Source: Aliirhizobium smilacinae
GTDB taxonomy: Bacteria; Pseudomonadota; Alphaproteobacteria; Rhizobiales; Rhizobiaceae
DNA: 64,000 nucleotides
Direction: 5' to 3'
NCBI RefSeq assembly: GCF_006335145.1
Contig: NZ_VDMN01000001.1
Coordinates: forward strand, 496,001 to 560,000
Position numbers and translations under genes: made by a program. Below are positions 9,953 through 19,078 of this stretch, in pieces (positions within the stretch are counted from its first letter, which is position 1; the number at the start of each line of letters is the position of its first letter). The notes under the pieces were generated by a model, which had not been told where the DNA came from, ran no database searches, and saw only the letters and a program-made list of their open reading frames with translations.

Positions 9953-11137
9953 ATGCCGCAGCCTGCGACTGACGAAAACGGGCATGTCGAGAAGATTCAT
10001 TGGCCATCGCTTGTTGCTGCCATCGCCGCCATCAGTGCGGTCGGCGTGGCGATCGGCCTTGGGCTCCCGCTTCTCAGCATCATCCTTGAAAAGCGCGGCA
10101 TTCCATCGACCCTGATCGGCCTCAATGCCGCCATGGCCGGTATCGCCTCGATGCTCGCGGCGCCCGTGACGACGAAGCTTGCGCATAAATTCGGCGTCGC
10201 CCAGACGATGATGTTTGCGGTGGTCGTCGCGGCGATCAGCGCCATCGGCTTTTATTACGCAAAATCCTTCTGGATGTGGTTTCCGCTGCGCTTCACTTTT
10301 CACGGCGCGACCACGACGCTGTTCATTCTGTCGGAATTCTGGATCAACGAGGCGGCCCCTCCCCGGCGCCGCGGCCTCGTGCTCGGCATCTACGCGACCG
10401 TGCTTGCGGTCGGCTTTGCGCTTGGCCCGCTTCTGTTTTCGGCGCTTGGCAGCGACGGCATCCTTCCCTTCCTGGTCGGCGCCATCGTCATCCTGCTCGC
10501 GCTCATCCCGATCTTCATTGCGCGCAATGAAAGCCCGGTACTGGACAGCAAGCCGGACAGGCATTTCTTCCACTACATCTTCCTCGTGCCGACAGCCACG
10601 GCTGCAGTCTTTGCCTTCGGCGCGGTCTCGGCGGGCGGCCTTTCCCTGTTCCCGATCTACGCGCTGCGCGAGCAACTGGCCGAGAGCCAGGCTGCGGTGC
10701 TGCTGACCATCATGGGTATCGGCAACATGGCCTTCCAGATCCCGCTTGGCCTCTATTCCGACCGACTGACCGACCGCCGCCCGCTTCTTGCAGGGATGGC
10801 CGTTCTTGGTGTGATTGGTTCACTCGCACTGCCATTTCTCATCCACAACTGGATCCTGATGGCGGTGGTGCTGTTCTTCTGGGGCGGCTGCGTGTCGGGG
10901 CTCTACACGGTCGGCCTCGCACATCTGGGTGCGCGACTCAGCGGAGCGGACCTCGCCGCCGCCAATGCCGCCTTCATATTCTGTTATGCGGTCGGTACCG
11001 TGGTCGGTCCGCAGAGCATCGGCGCAGCCATGGATGTCGTCGGAAACAGCGGTTATGCCTGGGCTTTGGCCTCATTCTTCGGCTTTTACGTACTGATTGC
11101 CCTAGGCCGCACGCTTTTCCGACCAAAACGGAGTTGA
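9953..11137 (+). CDS. MFS transporter
   Basis: A 394-residue major facilitator superfamily protein with about twelve hydrophobic segments in two halves. The loop after helix 2 (AAPVTTKLAHKFG) and the matching loop of the second half (GLYSDRLTDRRPL) are typical of the superfamily. The N-terminus carries a short cytoplasmic tail before the first helix. It is probably a proton-driven exporter or uptake system, but nothing in the sequence gives the substrate. It closes the + strand run from topA; rpmG, with its own terminator, follows 89 bases later. Confidence 0.88.
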   Translation: MPQPATDENGHVEKIHWPSLVAAIAAISAVGVAIGLGLPLLSIILEKRGIPSTLIGLNAAMAGIASMLAAPVTTKLAHKFGVAQTMMFAVVVAAISAIGFYYAKSFWMWFPLRFTFHGATTTLFILSEFWINEAAPPRRRGLVLGIYATVLAVGFALGPLLFSALGSDGILPFLVGAIVILLALIPIFIARNESPVLDSKPDRHFFHYIFLVPTATAAVFAFGAVSAGGLSLFPIYALREQLAESQAAVLLTIMGIGNMAFQIPLGLYSDRLTDRRPLLAGMAVLGVIGSLALPFLIHNWILMAVVLFFWGGCVSGLYTVGLAHLGARLSGADLAAANAAFIFCYAVGTVVGPQSIGAAMDVVGNSGYAWALASFFGFYVLIALGRTLFRPKRS

Positions 11138-11226
11138 CTTTTGGCGCGCGATTTGTAAGTTCGCGCCAGATTTAGCCGGGGCGCAGACCGCGCCCATGGC
11201 TTCCTATTTTCTAGAGGCAGAACACC

Positions 11227-11394
11227 ATGGCGAAAGCTACGACCATCAAGATCAAGCTGCTGTCGACGGCTGACACCGGTTTCTTCTACGTCACGACCAA
11301 GAACAGCCGTACGTTCACGGACAAGATGACCAAGACCAAGTACGACCCGGTTGCCAAGAAGCACGTTGAATTCAAGGAAACCAAGATCAAGTAA
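11227..11394 (+). CDS. rpmG: Ribosomal protein L33
   Basis: A 55-residue basic protein of the large ribosomal subunit, beginning [16 protein letters not shown] and ending ETKIK. It lacks the two CxxC pairs of the zinc-binding L33 form, so it is the zinc-independent version usual in alphaproteobacteria. A strong intrinsic terminator follows at 11416. Confidence 0.97.
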   Translation: MAKATTIKIKLLSTADTGFFYVTTKNSRTFTDKMTKTKYDPVAKKHVEFKETKIK

Positions 11395-11415
11395 GACTTG
11401 ATCGCGGGTTTGATA

Positions 11416-11453
11416 AAAAGGCGCCGACCGCAAGGTCAGGCGCCTTTTCTTTT
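11416..11453 (+). terminator. Intrinsic terminator after rpmG
   Basis: A ten-base perfect stem AAAAGGCGCC / GGCGCCTTTT around a 13-base loop, followed by a T-rich run, 21 bases after the rpmG stop. Confidence 0.85.
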
Positions 11454-11496
11454 GTCTGCCTGTTCCTGCCCGCCATCCAGCCTGATGCTGAAACGA

Positions 11497-11531
11497 AAAA
11501 CGCCGCATCCCCATCAAGGGAGCGGCGTTTT
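11497..11531. terminator. Hairpin with flanking A and T runs
   Basis: AAAACGCCGC pairs perfectly with GCGGCGTTTT around a 15-base loop. The symmetry means it could act on either strand; no gene ends close to it on the minus strand, so it may be a second stop for rpmG transcription. Confidence 0.5.
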
Positions 11532-12151
11532 CAATTTGGGGGTCGACCAGCTTGCAATAACGGCACGAGGAACCGCATTAATTTGCCTGCCGGTCGACCG
11601 ACCCCACGACCCAGGAGATGCGGCGGACCTGAACATCATGGGGTATAGCAGTGCCATAAGTGGCACATGTTGTTGTTAGGCTCAAAATTGCGCAAAGCAA
11701 AAAGAAAATCAATAGATTCTTAACCGGCCGGCAAAAATGGCTTCGTTGTTGGTTAAAATTTGCGCCCTTTGGCGACACACCCCCTAACATTTATCAATAT
11801 CGATCAAGTAAAACCGACTTGAAATCCCGCCTCACTTCTTGGCAGCTACAACCGCCACGAAATTAATGCCGCAATAAAATGACAATCCGGCACTTATGGG
11901 CATGGCATTGCAACCGGTTAATCTCCGTTATCCTTGGCAGTCACCACCCGACCTGCAACGATTGACAATCTGGCAGCAGAAAAAAGCCTGTGGCAATTTG
12001 CTTCGGGATATTCCCGCCAAGCACTTCTCGCCGCCACAAAACTGTGACTATCCCCGCCGTGGCAAAGAGATGGTCCGGGAAAAGCCGTCAAACGGCATCA
12101 AGTGCTTTGGAAAAAATGGCCGACACAGCCGGCTCAGGATCTCAGTCGCCA
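11532..12151. other. Gene-free stretch between rpmG and pleD
   Basis: About 620 bases with no convincing reading frame. It is AT-richer than its neighbours, especially 11640-11900. The only structures noticed are the inverted repeat GTGCCA-TAAG-TGGCAC at 11651-11666 and GGGGTCG/CGACCCC arms near 11537-11605. It may hold the 3' end of the pleD transcript or an unrecognised RNA. Confidence 0.5.
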
Positions 12152-13522
12152 TCAGGCGGCGTTGGCCACGACGCGGTTGCGCCCCTCGGCCTTTGCCTTG
12201 TAAAGCGCCTGATCGGCCTGTTTGAGCAGTTGTTCAGGGGTGTCGGCGTCTCCAGTGCTACAGGAGAGGCCAAAGGAGGCAGTCAGGCTGATGGCAGTAC
12301 CGGCGCTCTTCAGCACGAAGGGTGTCTTTTCGATGATCGCGCGCAGGCGCTCTGCAACCGCAGAAGCTGCGGCCGCATCTGTATCCGGCATGACCACGAC
12401 GAACTCCTCGCCGCCATACCGGCAGGCAAGATCGGCTCCACGGACGGTGGAGCGAATACGCGCAGAGAATTCGCGCAACACATCGTCGCCGGCATCGTGC
12501 CCGTAGGTATCGTTGACTGATTTGAACCGGTCGATATCGATGAGGCAGAGCGACAAGGGGCGCGAGCGGGCCGCTGCGCGCGCAAACAGAATCTTCAGAT
12601 GATTGTCGAGATAGCGGCGATTGTTGAGACCCGTGAGGGAATCGGTGACCGCAAGCTCGATGGTCTGCTTGACGCTCATCCGCAGCCGATCGTTGTAACG
12701 CTTGCGTTTGATCTGGGTCAGCGTGCGGGCTAGCAATTCGTTCGGGTCGATCGGACGGACAATGTAGTCGTTGACGCCGAGATCCAGTGCGCGGACGATC
12801 ATGTCTTCGGCACCGGCTTCCGCTGCAAGCAAGATCGGCAAGAACCGCGTACGCTCCAAAGAGCGCAGCTGCGAGCACAGGCGCAGGGGATCGTAATCGT
12901 CGAAATTGGCATTGACGATGACGAGGTCGAAGGCGTGTTCGGCCGCTTCGAAGATTGCAGCCTGCGGATCCGACATCGCAACGACATTGCAGATCGGCTT
13001 CAGCGCCTTGGTGATACGCTCCTGCGAGCTTGCGCGGCCATCGACGAGCAAGACCTGGCCGATATCCTCGCGGCCATCCAGGCCCTTCAGCATGTCTTCC
13101 ATGACGAGACTGTGGGCCGTGTCGGCGCGAATGCGCAATTCGTCGCTCAGCGCCTTTAGGCGGACAAGGCTGCGGACACGGGAAATCAGCTGGATGTCGT
13201 TGACCGGCTTGGTAAGGAAATCGTCGGCGCCGGCTTTGAGGCCGCGGACGCGGTCGGAAGGCTGGTCGAGGGCGGTCACCATGACGACCGGGATATGGGC
13301 GGTCTTCGGATTGGCCTTCAGCCGTTCGCAGACCTCGAACCCATCGATGCCGGGCATCATGATGTCGAGCAGGATCAGGTCGACAGGCGTGCTGTCGCAG
13401 ATCGCCAGCGCCTTGTAACCGTTATCGGCCGTCAGGACGTCGAAATATTCCGCCAACAGACGCGCCTCGAGAAGCTTCACGTTGGCAGGAACGTCGTCGA
13501 CCACCAATATCCGCGCTGTCAT
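12152..13522 (-). CDS. pleD: PleD, response regulator and diguanylate cyclase
   Basis: A 456-residue cell-cycle regulator that makes cyclic di-GMP when phosphorylated. It has two receiver domains (the first with phospho-acceptor Asp53 in LLDIMMPG, the second a degenerate adaptor) and a C-terminal GGDEF domain whose active site reads GGEEF near residue 370. The inhibitory RxxD site is present as RGAD just upstream, so product inhibition is expected. ATG 13522 gives the family start MTARILVVDD; a longer frame to 13606 adds unrelated residues. It lies 16 bases downstream of divK on the same strand, the conserved alphaproteobacterial pair acting in polar development. Confidence 0.95.
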   Translation of the reverse strand: MTARILVVDDVPANVKLLEARLLAEYFDVLTADNGYKALAICDSTPVDLILLDIMMPGIDGFEVCERLKANPKTAHIPVVMVTALDQPSDRVRGLKAGADDFLTKPVNDIQLISRVRSLVRLKALSDELRIRADTAHSLVMEDMLKGLDGREDIGQVLLVDGRASSQERITKALKPICNVVAMSDPQAAIFEAAEHAFDLVIVNANFDDYDPLRLCSQLRSLERTRFLPILLAAEAGAEDMIVRALDLGVNDYIVRPIDPNELLARTLTQIKRKRYNDRLRMSVKQTIELAVTDSLTGLNNRRYLDNHLKILFARAAARSRPLSLCLIDIDRFKSVNDTYGHDAGDDVLREFSARIRSTVRGADLACRYGGEEFVVVMPDTDAAAASAVAERLRAIIEKTPFVLKSAGTAISLTASFGLSCSTGDADTPEQLLKQADQALYKAKAEGRNRVVANAA

Positions 13523-13538
13523 GCCCGTGCTCCCCGCA

Positions 13539-13910
13539 TCATGCGTCGCCGAGATAAGTCTTGATGGTTTCGATGAATTTCGGCACCGAGATCGGCTTGG
13601 AGACATAGGCCTCGCAGCCGCCCTGGCGGATGCGCTCCTCGTCTCCCTTCATCGCAAAGGCCGTGACCGCGATGACCGGAATGACATGAAGCTCATCGTC
13701 TTCCTTGAGCCATTTGGTGACTTCCAGCCCCGAGACTTCAGGCAGCTGGATATCCATCAGGATAAGATCCGGACGATGCTTGCGGGCCAGATCGAGTGCT
13801 TCCATACCGTTGCGGGTCTGGATCGTCTCATAACCCGACGCCTCGATCAGATCGCGGAAGAGCTTCATGTTCAGCTCGTTGTCTTCTACAATCATGACCC
13901 GTTTGGGCAT
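13539..13910 (-). CDS. divK: DivK, single-domain cell-cycle response regulator
   Basis: A 123-residue receiver domain with no output domain. The acidic pocket (VEDN, residues 8-11), phospho-acceptor Asp53 in LMDIQLPE, the switch Thr in AVTAFAM and Lys in SKPIS are all present. In Caulobacter and rhizobia DivK relays phosphate state between the PleC/DivJ kinases and the CtrA pathway. The start [10 protein letters not shown] at 13910 is chosen over 13940 by family alignment from memory. It is followed by pleD, and a DUF3572 gene is divergent upstream. Confidence 0.95.
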   Translation of the reverse strand: MPKRVMIVEDNELNMKLFRDLIEASGYETIQTRNGMEALDLARKHRPDLILMDIQLPEVSGLEVTKWLKEDDELHVIPVIAVTAFAMKGDEERIRQGGCEAYVSKPISVPKFIETIKTYLGDA

Positions 13911-14041
13911 TGCGATCCATTCCTCAAATCGCGCCTTCAAAAGCGTATTTTCTATATATAAGCTTCAAAATGGCCGATTCCACTGAGCCCTGTTTCGACA
14001 AGGTTAGGCCCATTTGGTTGAGAAGAGGTAACTCCCCGATA

Positions 14042-14350
14042 ATGAGCGCAAAAACGAGTGCACAAGATACGGCACGCATAAGGGCGGAAGAGACGGCTGG
14101 CGCCGTTCTCGGATGGATGGCCGGCGAGCCCGACATGCTGCAGCGCTTTCTTGCGCTATCGGGCGTAACGCCCGACCAGATCCGGTCCGTCATCGCAGAC
14201 CCGGGCTTTCTGGCTGGCGTTATCGACTTCGTGATGAGCCATGAACCAACGCTGCTCGCCTTTTGCGAAGCGACGGATACAAGGCCCGAGACGGTCGTCG
14301 CGGCCCATCACCATTATTCCGGCCCCTATATCGGATCGGGAGATTTCTGA
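14042..14350 (+). CDS. DUF3572 family protein
   Basis: A 102-residue soluble protein of the DUF3572 family, common in Rhizobiales and usually found next to divK. The core reads AGAVLGWMAGEPDMLQRFLALSG, a helical segment here split over residues 20-42, and it ends HHHYSGPYIGSGDF. ATG 14042 is preferred to the upstream 13910 start, which would overlap the divK promoter region. The HAD-like gene begins one base after its stop. Function unknown. Confidence 0.85.
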   Translation: MSAKTSAQDTARIRAEETAGAVLGWMAGEPDMLQRFLALSGVTPDQIRSVIADPGFLAGVIDFVMSHEPTLLAFCEATDTRPETVVAAHHHYSGPYIGSGDF

Positions 14351-14351
14351 G

Positions 14352-14993
14352 ATGAGCGAAATCCTCGATCTTTCTCATGTCCGACTCAGCGACAGGCCGC
14401 TGGTCGTCTGCGACGTAGATGACGTCGTGCTGAACTTTTTCGCTCCATTCGAATCCTATCTGAAAAAGGATGGGCTGGAGCTTTTGCCGCGCTCATTCCG
14501 GCTGACTGGCAATATCGTCTCGGTCGGCACCGAAATTGCGATCGAGGAAGCGGCGGTCAAACAGCTTATCGGCTTGTTCTTCGAGCAACAGGAAGAATGG
14601 CAAACGCCTTTCGAACTGGCACTCGATACGCTCAATGCGCTTGGCGCCGATGCGGATGTCCTGTTTCTCACCGCAATGCCGCCACGCTACAGCCAGGCAC
14701 GGCGTCGCCTGCTCGACCGCCTCGGCTTCGACTTTCCGCTCGTGGCAACCGAAGAGCCGAAGGGGCCCGTAATGTGGCGCATCCACGGCGAGCGCGCCCT
14801 CCCCTCGGTCTTTATCGACGATATGGCGCATAACCTTCACTCGGTTCGGGATCACGTCGAAAACTGCCTGGTCCTGCATATGATGCCGGACTCGCCGCTG
14901 CATCTCCTGGCGCCGAAGCCGGACGACGGCATTGCCCGTGCGATGGACTGGTCCCATGCCGACGATCTCATTCGCGCTCATATCCACCGGTAA
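14352..14993 (+). CDS. HAD-like hydrolase
   Basis: A 213-residue protein with haloacid dehalogenase-type motifs: DVDD at residues 21-24 (nucleophile and acid), FLTAMP near residue 105 (motif II Thr) and FIDDMAHN near residue 155 (motif IV). It is probably a small-molecule phosphatase, although the second position (DVDD, not DxDGT) is unusual. It starts immediately after DUF3572 and is likely co-transcribed with it. The substrate is unknown. Confidence 0.75.
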   Translation: MSEILDLSHVRLSDRPLVVCDVDDVVLNFFAPFESYLKKDGLELLPRSFRLTGNIVSVGTEIAIEEAAVKQLIGLFFEQQEEWQTPFELALDTLNALGADADVLFLTAMPPRYSQARRRLLDRLGFDFPLVATEEPKGPVMWRIHGERALPSVFIDDMAHNLHSVRDHVENCLVLHMMPDSPLHLLAPKPDDGIARAMDWSHADDLIRAHIHR

Positions 14994-15111
14994 TCCGGCG
15001 CTTCGCAAAGCAGGCGTCCGGTGCGAACAAATGCATGTGGACGGGCCTGTCCGCCCTTGAGTGCCGCACGATTGCGGCCTATCGTGCCGATGTTCAACCT
15101 TTGTTCCTGAC

Positions 15112-16398
15112 ATGACACCTTCGGCCGACGCAATAAACGGTTTTTGTCGCGACTGCCTTGCGGAGCAGAAGGCACAGACGCGCCGTTGCCGTTCGTGCGG
15201 CTCGCCGCGGCTGCTCTATCATGCGGAGCTCTACGACCTGACGCTCGCTCACATCGATTGCGACGCCTTTTACGCGACAATCGAAAAACGGGATGATCCG
15301 GAGCTGGTCGACAAGCCGGTGATCATTGGCGGCGGTAAACGCGGTGTCGTCTCCACCGCCTGTTACATCGCCCGCATCAGCGGTGTGCGCTCGGCCATGC
15401 CAATGTTTAAGGCGTTGGAACTCTGCCCCGATGCCGTGGTGATCCGTCCGAATATGGAAAAATACGTCAAGGTCGGCCGGCAGGTGCGACAGATGATGAT
15501 GGAGCTTACCCCCCTTGTCCAGCCTCTGTCGATCGATGAGGCATTTCTCGAGCTTGCCGGGACAGAACGCCTGCACCGCGATCCACCGGCGCGCATCCTT
15601 GCCCGGTTTGCCAGACGCGTCGAGAGCGAGCTCGGCATCTCGATTTCGGTCGGCCTTTCTTACTGCAAGTTTTTGGCCAAGGTCGCTTCGGATCTGCAGA
15701 AGCCGCGCGGATTTTCCATCATCGGTGAAGCGGAGGCGAAGGATTTTCTGGCGCCTCGCCCGGTCACCACCATCTGGGGCGTGGGCAAGGCCTTTAACGC
15801 GACGCTGGAGGCTGACGGTATCCGCACGATCGGGCAGCTGCAGCGGATGGAGGAAGGCGATCTGATGCGGCGCTACGGGTCGATGGGGCAGCGTCTCTAC
15901 CGGCTGGCGCGCGGCATGGACGATCGCGAAGTACATTTGAACGATGCGGCGAAGAGCGTATCGGCAGAGACGACTTTTTTTGACGATGTGTCGCGCTACG
16001 AGGACCTGGTGCCGGTTCTGCGGCGGCTGACGGAAAAGGTTTCGGCGCGCTTGAAAAAGCACGAGATCGCCGGCCATACGGTCGTCCTGAAAATGAAGAC
16101 CGCCGATTTCAAGAGCCGGACGCGCAACAAGCGGCTTGAAGATCCGACGCAGCTCACCGACCGGATTTTCCGCACCGGCCTGTCGCTGATGGAAAAGGAA
16201 ACGGACGGCACGAAATTTCGCCTTCTCGGCATCGGCGTGACCGATCTAAGCGATCCGACGCTTGCCGATCCACCGGACCTCGTGGACCATCAGGCGGGCC
16301 GGCGTGCGGCGGCGGAAGCGGCGATGGACAAGCTGCGCGACAAGTTCGGCAAGGCGGCCGTGGAGACCGGATATACGTTCGGCGACAAGCGCCGCTGA
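15112..16398 (+). CDS. dinB: DNA polymerase IV (Y-family) with N-terminal zinc motif
   Basis: A 428-residue Y-family translesion polymerase. The metal-binding residues are in HIDCDAFYA (Asp49, Asp51) and SIDEAF near residue 140; the little-finger domain covers about residues 260-370. The N-terminus carries a four-cysteine motif (Cys12, 15, 26, 29), an extension seen in many rhizobial DinB proteins. ATG 15112 is chosen over the GTG at 15061, which would add unrelated residues. No good LexA box (GTTC-N7-GTTC) is visible directly upstream, so SOS control is not evident here. Confidence 0.93.
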   Translation: MTPSADAINGFCRDCLAEQKAQTRRCRSCGSPRLLYHAELYDLTLAHIDCDAFYATIEKRDDPELVDKPVIIGGGKRGVVSTACYIARISGVRSAMPMFKALELCPDAVVIRPNMEKYVKVGRQVRQMMMELTPLVQPLSIDEAFLELAGTERLHRDPPARILARFARRVESELGISISVGLSYCKFLAKVASDLQKPRGFSIIGEAEAKDFLAPRPVTTIWGVGKAFNATLEADGIRTIGQLQRMEEGDLMRRYGSMGQRLYRLARGMDDREVHLNDAAKSVSAETTFFDDVSRYEDLVPVLRRLTEKVSARLKKHEIAGHTVVLKMKTADFKSRTRNKRLEDPTQLTDRIFRTGLSLMEKETDGTKFRLLGIGVTDLSDPTLADPPDLVDHQAGRRAAAEAAMDKLRDKFGKAAVETGYTFGDKRR

Positions 16399-16536
16399 GT
16401 GTTTTAAAGGGCGTCGGAAATTTGTCGCCAAATCGCAGGAACGTGATGAATTGACACGATCCTGCCACTTTTCAGAAAATTTTCATTAAGTTTAACACGC
16501 TAAATTGCCGACCATTGTAATGCGTAAGAGGTCTTC

Positions 16537-17868
16537 ATGTTGCGTGGCGTTTTGTTCAGCCTCGGACTCCTGTCCGGGACCATTCTCTCTCAGTCTGCTT
16601 TTGCCGACACAGCAACACTTCAGATCATCGTTTCCAAAGATCAGCAGTTGATGACGGTCTATGACGGTGAAAAGGTCGTGACGACCTCCAAGGTCTCGAC
16701 CGGCAAGGCCGGCCACACGACGCCGAGCGGCATCTTCTCGATTCTGGAAAAGCGCAAATATCACGAATCGAACATCTATTCGAACGCGCCGATGCCGTTC
16801 ATGCAGCGTCTGACATGGTCGGGCATCGCTCTTCATGAAGGTAACGTGCCGAACTATCCGGCATCGCATGGCTGCGTGCGTATCCCCACCGGCACCGCCA
16901 AGGCGATCTACGACATGACCGATCGCGGCGTGCATGTGGTGATTTCCGATGCACCGGTGAAGCCGGTTCGAATCGAAAGCGCCAATCTCCTCATGCCGCT
17001 GAAGCGTTTGCCGTCCGAGCCGCTTTTCCCGAATGCCGATCTGCGCCCGACCGCGATGAAAAAGGCCACGGACGGATCCTACGATGTGGCGATGGCCGGC
17101 ACCGATCCGATGCCGACCGGCTCGCTGCAGGCCGTCATTCCCGAAGATGCGGCGCCTTTGCGTATCCTCATCCATCGCCGCGGCGCGCGCGAGACGATGC
17201 TCGATGTCCAGACGCACCTGACCGACCTCGGCTTCGACGCCGGGGTTGCCGATGGTATTGCAGGCCCGATGACGCGTGATGCGATCGCCGCCTACAAGCG
17301 GTGGAAAGGCCTTCCGGCCAATGGTGCAATGATCGGCAAGGATTTTCTTGCCGCGCTCTATCACTCGGCCGGCGAGAAGGAACCGCCGGCTGGCCAGATC
17401 CTGGTGCGGCGTAATTTCGAACCGCTGTTCGAAGCACCGATCGGCATCAAGGACCCGGAACAGGCGCTCGGCACCCATTTTTTCACCGCCGACCATCTCG
17501 AACGTAATGCCGAGACGGCGGAATGGCATGCGGTCACGTTGAAAAACGAGATGACCGGCGACGAGATGAAAGAACTCGGCATCGACAAGACGGCCGATGC
17601 CAGCCTGCCGAACGCAGCGACGATTGCGCTTGAGCGGATCGACATCCCGAAGGATGTCCGCGAGCGGATCGGCGAGCTGATGGCGAACGGCACGTCACTG
17701 ACGATCACGGACCAGGGCCTTGGCCCGGAGACGGGCAAAGGCACCGACTTTGTGACACTGACCCGTTCGCAGGTGAATATCGCTCAAGCCGGCCTCAACC
17801 AGAGTGAACCCAAGCCCGCAAGGCGTTCGAAAAAAGAATCATATGCCAGCGGTATCGGTCTGTATTAA
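16537..17868 (+). CDS. Periplasmic L,D-transpeptidase
   Basis: A 443-residue exported protein with a signal peptide (hydrophobic core, then QSAFA-D, cleavage near residue 23). A YkuD domain follows with catalytic His111 and Cys113 in SHGCVRIP, which forms 3-3 peptidoglycan cross-links or attaches proteins to the wall. A peptidoglycan-binding-like domain lies near residues 220-270 (VQTHLTDLGFDAGVADGIAG). The 137 bases upstream are free of genes and hold its promoter. In polar-growing Rhizobiaceae such enzymes do most of the cross-linking; that role is inferred from the family. Confidence 0.9.
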   Translation: MLRGVLFSLGLLSGTILSQSAFADTATLQIIVSKDQQLMTVYDGEKVVTTSKVSTGKAGHTTPSGIFSILEKRKYHESNIYSNAPMPFMQRLTWSGIALHEGNVPNYPASHGCVRIPTGTAKAIYDMTDRGVHVVISDAPVKPVRIESANLLMPLKRLPSEPLFPNADLRPTAMKKATDGSYDVAMAGTDPMPTGSLQAVIPEDAAPLRILIHRRGARETMLDVQTHLTDLGFDAGVADGIAGPMTRDAIAAYKRWKGLPANGAMIGKDFLAALYHSAGEKEPPAGQILVRRNFEPLFEAPIGIKDPEQALGTHFFTADHLERNAETAEWHAVTLKNEMTGDEMKELGIDKTADASLPNAATIALERIDIPKDVRERIGELMANGTSLTITDQGLGPETGKGTDFVTLTRSQVNIAQAGLNQSEPKPARRSKKESYASGIGLY

Positions 17869-17913
17869 TTGATAAAACTCCGTTCTGATCGGATCTCTCC
17901 GTATAAAAATTGC

Positions 17914-17960
17914 GTATCGCACCGCTCCTGTCTGATGGGCAGGTAAACGGGGTGCGATAC
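17914..17960. repeat. Perfect inverted repeat with nested stem
   Basis: GTATCGCACC at 17914-17923 pairs perfectly with GGTGCGATAC at 17951-17960, and CCTGTC/GGCAGG forms an inner stem. It lies 46 bases after the L,D-transpeptidase stop in a 350-base gap (17869-18219) between convergent genes. No T-run follows, so it is not a classic terminator. Nothing else was seen in the gap. Confidence 0.6.
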
Positions 17961-18219
17961 GACGTCCAGGCAATGATGACAGGCTAAAACCGGCGTTGCG
18001 TCAGCATCTGCCTATACAAAAGTCGTAGGGCAAAACCGGCACCACGCCACATTGTGACCACGTTCGATTTCTACTTGGGCGATATGGAAGTACCCCCGAG
18101 ACCCGTGTCCCCCATGGGTTGCGCTTCCATCAGTGTTGGACGGTTATGTGTTGTTTTTCTTCCATGACCGTCCTCCGGGGGAGGATAATCATCCAGTCGA
18201 CATCGGATGCATTCATCCG

Positions 18220-18807
18220 TCAGAGAATGTCATAAAGTCTCACGATCCAACTCACCTGATAGAGGATTGCGGCAAGGACCAGGGCCAACTGGCCCCGTCT
18301 GGACGTGATGAACATCGCGACGATCGAAAAGATGACGAATGCGGCCTGACGTATGGGATATTCGATCCCAAGCGCGTGCATGTAGTCGGCGCCTTTCACC
18401 ATCGTATCCCCGACATCGAGCAAGGCAGCGAATGCGAGAAGGCCGAAGAACCAGCGTTTGCGCTGTTCAAAATAGTCCTCGAAGCCGTTGTAGTCGGTCA
18501 TCTGGTCGGGAAACAGCAGTGCCGTCAGCGCTGCGAAGACCATCGTGTAGAAAATCAGGAAGCCGTAAAGCGGGAAGGTCCAGACCGGGACGCTGACCAG
18601 ATGGAATTCGTACCACCAAAAATGAACGATGGTGATCAGCAGGAAAATCACCCAGCCGAGATGGACCGGGTAGACTTTGATCGTTCCCGGATGCTGAACG
18701 AAACGCGTCAGGCCATTGACCAGTCGCGCAAGGCTCAACGCCAGAACCATGCCGATAATGGTTCGGACATGCCCGAAATATTCCGCATGGGTCGGCAGGG
18801 TTTCCAT
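18220..18807 (-). CDS. Membrane protein of unknown function
   Basis: A protein of about 195 residues with five to six hydrophobic segments (for example VHLGWVIFLLITIVHFWW and LYGFLIFYTMVFAALTALL). I do not recognise a named family. The ATG at 18807 is favoured because GAGG lies eight bases upstream of it, whereas the ATG at 18813 directly abuts that ribosome site. It is convergent with the L,D-transpeptidase gene and divergent from the GGDEF gene, so it is probably monocistronic. Confidence 0.75.
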   Translation of the reverse strand: METLPTHAEYFGHVRTIIGMVLALSLARLVNGLTRFVQHPGTIKVYPVHLGWVIFLLITIVHFWWYEFHLVSVPVWTFPLYGFLIFYTMVFAALTALLFPDQMTDYNGFEDYFEQRKRWFFGLLAFAALLDVGDTMVKGADYMHALGIEYPIRQAAFVIFSIVAMFITSRRGQLALVLAAILYQVSWIVRLYDIL

Positions 18808-19078
18808 GGACATGCCCTCGGCTTTAACGGTCCCGCATGATCGTCAGATTATCCCCGTCCGGCAAGCGTTGAGACGACGGCTGCACATCCTTTGGTTCGG
18901 GGACCCGCGAAGGGCCCCGGTGCCAGGATGATCATGATGCAACCTGTGCCATGGGTACATCTGGTAATTGATCACATCTCACCGACCGATATAACAGGCG
19001 AAAAACATTTACCTTTTCCTGTCTAGGAGACGGTGGGACAGAGCGTCGAGGCTGGATTGATCTGGATATTGCAATGAC

